Positions 45,421 through 47,938 of a DNA stretch of 47,938 nt are shown here, in pieces (position 1 is the stretch's first letter; every line of letters begins with the position of its first letter). Position numbers and translations under genes: made by a program. A model generated the notes under the pieces. The model was given only the letters and a program-made list of their open reading frames with translations, had not been told where the DNA came from and did no database searches. Source of the DNA: Candidatus Methylobacter oryzae. GTDB taxonomy: Bacteria; Pseudomonadota; Gammaproteobacteria; Methylococcales; Methylomonadaceae. Location of the stretch: the NCBI RefSeq assembly GCF_003994235.2, contig NZ_RYFG02000093.1, positions 1 to 47,938 on the forward strand, read 5' to 3'.

Positions 45421-45933
45421 ATGATACGCATATCAATCGCTGTATGGGCCTTGCTAGTAACACTGCTTGCAGGCGCCGTGGCCGATGAGGCTACCGAGTA
45501 CGATCTTAAAGCCGCCTACCTGCTCAACTTCGCCGCTTATGTCGAATGGCCCAGCCCACCCAAGCCGGTAACAGTTTGCGTTTACGGCAACAACCCATTC
45601 AAAGCGGCAACTATTGCCGCTTTGCTGAATGCGAAATCAGGACAAATTGACGCCGTCTTCAAATATCCTCGCCAATTGGAATATTTAACAGTCTGTAATA
45701 TCCTTTTTTGGCCGCAATCCGAACAGGGAAATTTCGGCAAGGCCACTGCCCTACTGAACAACGCCCCAATCTTGATTGTTACCGATGTCCAAGACGGCCT
45801 GCCGCAAGGCGCCATGATTAACTTGATTACAGAATCCAAGCATTTAAGATTCGAGATCAATATCGGTACGGTTTTAGCGTCGAAACTGAAAATCAGCTCG
45901 AAACTGCTGAAATTAGCCAAGATCGTTTCATGA
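45421..45933 (+). CDS. YfiR-family (DUF4154) periplasmic protein
   Basis: 170 residues with a signal peptide (~1-21, LLVTLLAGAVADE). EYDLKAAYLLNFAAYVEWPS is the family hallmark; KPVTVCVYGNNPF and a SKHLRFEINIGTVLASKLKI end follow. YfiR is a periplasmic repressor of diguanylate cyclase signalling in Pseudomonas. Here it sits between a TonB receptor and a membrane histidine kinase, so it probably relays periplasmic or receptor state to the kinase. Confidence 0.87.
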   Translation: MIRISIAVWALLVTLLAGAVADEATEYDLKAAYLLNFAAYVEWPSPPKPVTVCVYGNNPFKAATIAALLNAKSGQIDAVFKYPRQLEYLTVCNILFWPQSEQGNFGKATALLNNAPILIVTDVQDGLPQGAMINLITESKHLRFEINIGTVLASKLKISSKLLKLAKIVS

Positions 45934-45945
45934 CGGAGATTAGCG

Positions 45946-47532
45946 ATGATTGATAGAACACGGCTACAGACTGATTTTTCGTTGAAGCCCGCCATTTCAA
46001 AAATGTGCCGCTTAGCGTCGAGTTCTAGCGGCTCATCCTCGATTGCCAATCGCTTACACGCTATCCTCCGGGTATCTACCGGCGTCATATTCATTTCTTT
46101 CGTTTTATTCACCGGCTATATGGTACTCAGCAAGTACCAGGACACGGTCCAACGTATGCGCTCGCTGGCGTCTATTTTGGCTATCAATAGCGAAGCGTCA
46201 TTGATATTTACCGACAAGACGTCGGCCGAAGAAAATTTACGTTCGTTATCCGCTATTGCGGAAGTATCCGGCGCCGGCATTATACAAGCCGACGGCAACA
46301 CGCTCGCAGAGTATGCCGCTACGCCACACTTTGCACAGAAGCTACCCCTCGCCATGCGAAACTTGCTTGATCGGCTATCTATCGGCAAATTGCATCTGGA
46401 GCAGCCCGTATTGGCGCCGTCCCGCCCTCAACGATCTACGCGCGAATCCAAGCGGCAAGTCATTGGACTGCTTTGGATCGAGGCCGACTTGACCGGAGAT
46501 TGGCTGGAACTGGCTACGGTATTGGGCATTTTCATCCCGGTGATGTTCGGCATCTACAGCTTAAGCCGGATGCTTAATAACAGGCTGGCCTATAGTGTCG
46601 TCAAGCCGTTGGAAGAATTGGCGGAAACCGCGCTCGAAATCGGGCAAAAGCGTAATTACGACAGACGGATGCTGCCGCATCCGAACATCACCGAGCTCAA
46701 TGCCGTGGTAAACGGTTTTAACCAGATGCTCGAACAAATAGAGTCTCGCGACAAAGAACTGCAAAACCGCCGCGACCAGTTGCAGCAATACAATGAAGAG
46801 CTGAAGGATTTTTCTTATATTATCTCTCACGACTTGCGCGCCCCGATAATTAACGTCCAGGGCTTTGTCAACGAGCTGGGCTTGAGCCTGGAGGACTTGC
46901 GCAAACTGCTGGATACTGAAATGGCGCCGATGCCCGGCCATAAAAAAGCCGCATTGCTGAACATATTGAATGAGGATATTCCAACATCGACGCGATTTAT
47001 TACCGGCGGTGTCGCAAAAATGAACCAGTTGTTGGCCGGAATCTTAAAGATTTCCCGATTGGGACGGCAGGAGTTGAATATCGGAATAGTCGATACGCAA
47101 CGTTTGGTAAACGATAATATCGAAGCGATAAAATATCAAAGCACTCAAGCCGGAGCCAAAATTCAGGTTGAGCCTTTACCGCAGGTTGAAGCCGACCCTG
47201 ATTTGCTATCCCAGATATTTGCCAATTTATTGTCGAATGCGATTAAGTACCTGGATCCGAAACGCCCCGGCAGGATTCAAATATGGGCTGACGATCAAGG
47301 CGATCATTTCAGGTTCTTTGTTAAGGATAACGGCTTGGGCATTCCGGAAAAAGATCAAAAAAGAATTTTTGAAATGTTCCGCCGCGGCAGTAACCATAAG
47401 TTGGAAGGCGAAGGCATAGGACTGAATTACATCAAATCGGCCATCAAGCGCCTGAATGGCGCGATTGCGCTGGAAAGCATTGCCGGTCAAGGTAGTGTAT
47501 TCAGCTTTACGCTGCCCAAGGCTTCGTCGTAA
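45946..47532 (+). CDS. Membrane histidine kinase with CHASE8-like periplasmic sensor
   Basis: 528 residues. Helices ~43-63 and ~190-208 enclose a ~125-residue periplasmic domain with LASILAINSEASLIFTDKTS, the CHASE8 hallmark. Then HAMP-like and coiled-coil region (~218-285), HisKA with His295 (YIISHDLRAPI), and HATPase_c (FANLLSNAIKYL, DNGLGIPEKDQ, GEGIGLNYIK). The H-box SHDLRAP is phytochrome-kinase type, which usually signals to Rcp receivers. No receiver is attached; the separate receiver at 40029 is the likely partner. Starts 12 nt after the YfiR stop; an internal Met at 46003 is possible. Confidence 0.92.
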   Translation: MIDRTRLQTDFSLKPAISKMCRLASSSSGSSSIANRLHAILRVSTGVIFISFVLFTGYMVLSKYQDTVQRMRSLASILAINSEASLIFTDKTSAEENLRSLSAIAEVSGAGIIQADGNTLAEYAATPHFAQKLPLAMRNLLDRLSIGKLHLEQPVLAPSRPQRSTRESKRQVIGLLWIEADLTGDWLELATVLGIFIPVMFGIYSLSRMLNNRLAYSVVKPLEELAETALEIGQKRNYDRRMLPHPNITELNAVVNGFNQMLEQIESRDKELQNRRDQLQQYNEELKDFSYIISHDLRAPIINVQGFVNELGLSLEDLRKLLDTEMAPMPGHKKAALLNILNEDIPTSTRFITGGVAKMNQLLAGILKISRLGRQELNIGIVDTQRLVNDNIEAIKYQSTQAGAKIQVEPLPQVEADPDLLSQIFANLLSNAIKYLDPKRPGRIQIWADDQGDHFRFFVKDNGLGIPEKDQKRIFEMFRRGSNHKLEGEGIGLNYIKSAIKRLNGAIALESIAGQGSVFSFTLPKASS

Positions 47533-47560
47533 CTACGATAAACCGGCACAAATAACTTAG

Positions 47561-47706
47561 TAATTATTCAGCATATAGAGAAATGGAACACGGATGCCAC
47601 GGATAGGACGGATTTACACGGATTTTTAACCCAAGCCTGATTAAACCCGTGATGATCCGTTTAATCCGTGTCATCCGTGTTCTATTGGAAATACGGTGAA
47701 TAGTTA
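47561..47706. mobile_element. Short palindromic element, copy C (MITE-like)
   Basis: 146 bp, the same length as copy A. Ends TAATTATTCAG and GTGAATAGTTA each differ by one or two bases from the copy A ends. Interior again alternates ACGGAT and ATCCGT words. No convincing target duplication is visible. It lies in the gap between the histidine kinase stop and the EAL gene stop, which converge here. Confidence 0.75.
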
Positions 47707-47712
47707 CAAAGC

Positions 47713-47938
47713 TTAAACGCTTACAAGCTCGGCTGTTGTTTGTTCTTGCTGAGCACGCAATAACTCGACGAACTCTTCCTCCGGTATCGGACTGCTTTTA
47801 ATATAGCCCTGGTACATATCGCAGCCTTTTTCCTGCAAAAACGCCAGTTGCTCCGGCGTTTCGACGCCTTCGGCCAAGACTTTAAAGCCCAAAATATGGC
47901 CCATCGCGACAATGGTGGCGGCGATTTCCATATCGTCC
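47713..47938 (-). CDS. C-terminal end of an EAL-domain protein (cut by right edge)
   Basis: The minus-strand frame runs from the window edge to a stop at 47713, about 74 residues. It starts DDMEIAATIVAMGHILGFKV and continues LAEGVETPEQLAFLQEKGCD, then MYQGYIKSSPIPEEEFVELL, the invariant last motifs (AEGVET, QGY) of EAL phosphodiesterase domains. Residues before the edge, including the EAL motif itself, are not visible, so activity and other domains are unknown. Convergent with the histidine kinase operon. Confidence 0.93.
   Translation of the reverse strand, partial: DDMEIAATIVAMGHILGFKVLAEGVETPEQLAFLQEKGCDMYQGYIKSSPIPEEEFVELLRAQQEQTTAELVSV

Overview
The window looks like part of a chromosome of a gammaproteobacterium with moderate GC content. 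I lean towards a methanotroph of the Methylococcales. That rests on the overall flavour of the proteins and on the mix of a cytochrome c'-like lipoprotein, a DcaP-type porin, NorCB, czc metal efflux and a TonB receptor/YfiR/kinase module. It is an inference; no single marker such as pmoA or mxaF lies in the window.

Layout. Positions 1-10649 (minus strand) form a five-gene type I secretion locus. In transcription order it encodes a TolC-like outer membrane lipoprotein with two SPOR domains, an unusual LuxR/AAA regulator, a double-length ABC exporter carrying both half-transporters in one chain, an HlyD-type adaptor, and the N-terminus of a signal-less protein built of a Thr/Ala/Pro/Val/Ser hexapeptide repeat that runs off the left edge. 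This is the most unusual system in the window. Positions 10862-15530 (minus) are a sensing/outer membrane operon: a CxxCH lipoprotein, a DcaP-like porin and a hybrid histidine kinase with a periplasmic substrate-binding-like sensor. An AT-rich, TTG-initiated RlmN/Cfr-like radical SAM methyltransferase follows on the plus strand. Positions 17190-26090 (minus) are a heavy-metal efflux operon: a His-rich small protein, CzcC, CzcB, CzcA and a CadA/ZntA-like P-type ATPase.

Positions 26446-27660 hold what looks like the immunity region of a decayed small (inovirus-like) prophage: a divergent repressor/Cox-like pair with palindromic operators between them, plus two small genes. Positions 28131-31150 carry a CopD-like membrane protein convergent with a nitric oxide reductase operon (small membrane protein, norC, norB). 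A tRNA-Thr(CGU) follows, then on the minus strand a family-5-like uracil-DNA glycosylase, a GIY-YIG protein, a VIT-family transporter, a second metal P-type ATPase without an HMA domain, a Nif3-like protein and a Nudix hydrolase.

Positions 37386-47938 contain a beta-carbonic anhydrase whose leader has a terminator-like hairpin between promoter and gene (a candidate riboregulator), a LysR/TetR pair, and a large cyclic-di-GMP/two-component block: a receiver, a receiver-PAS-PAS-GGDEF-EAL protein, a TonB receptor, YfiR, a CHASE8-like histidine kinase and an EAL protein cut by the right edge. Three copies of a short near-palindromic element with 11-bp terminal inverted repeats sit between these genes. 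Two have apparent target duplications, and one carries nested REP-like palindromes.
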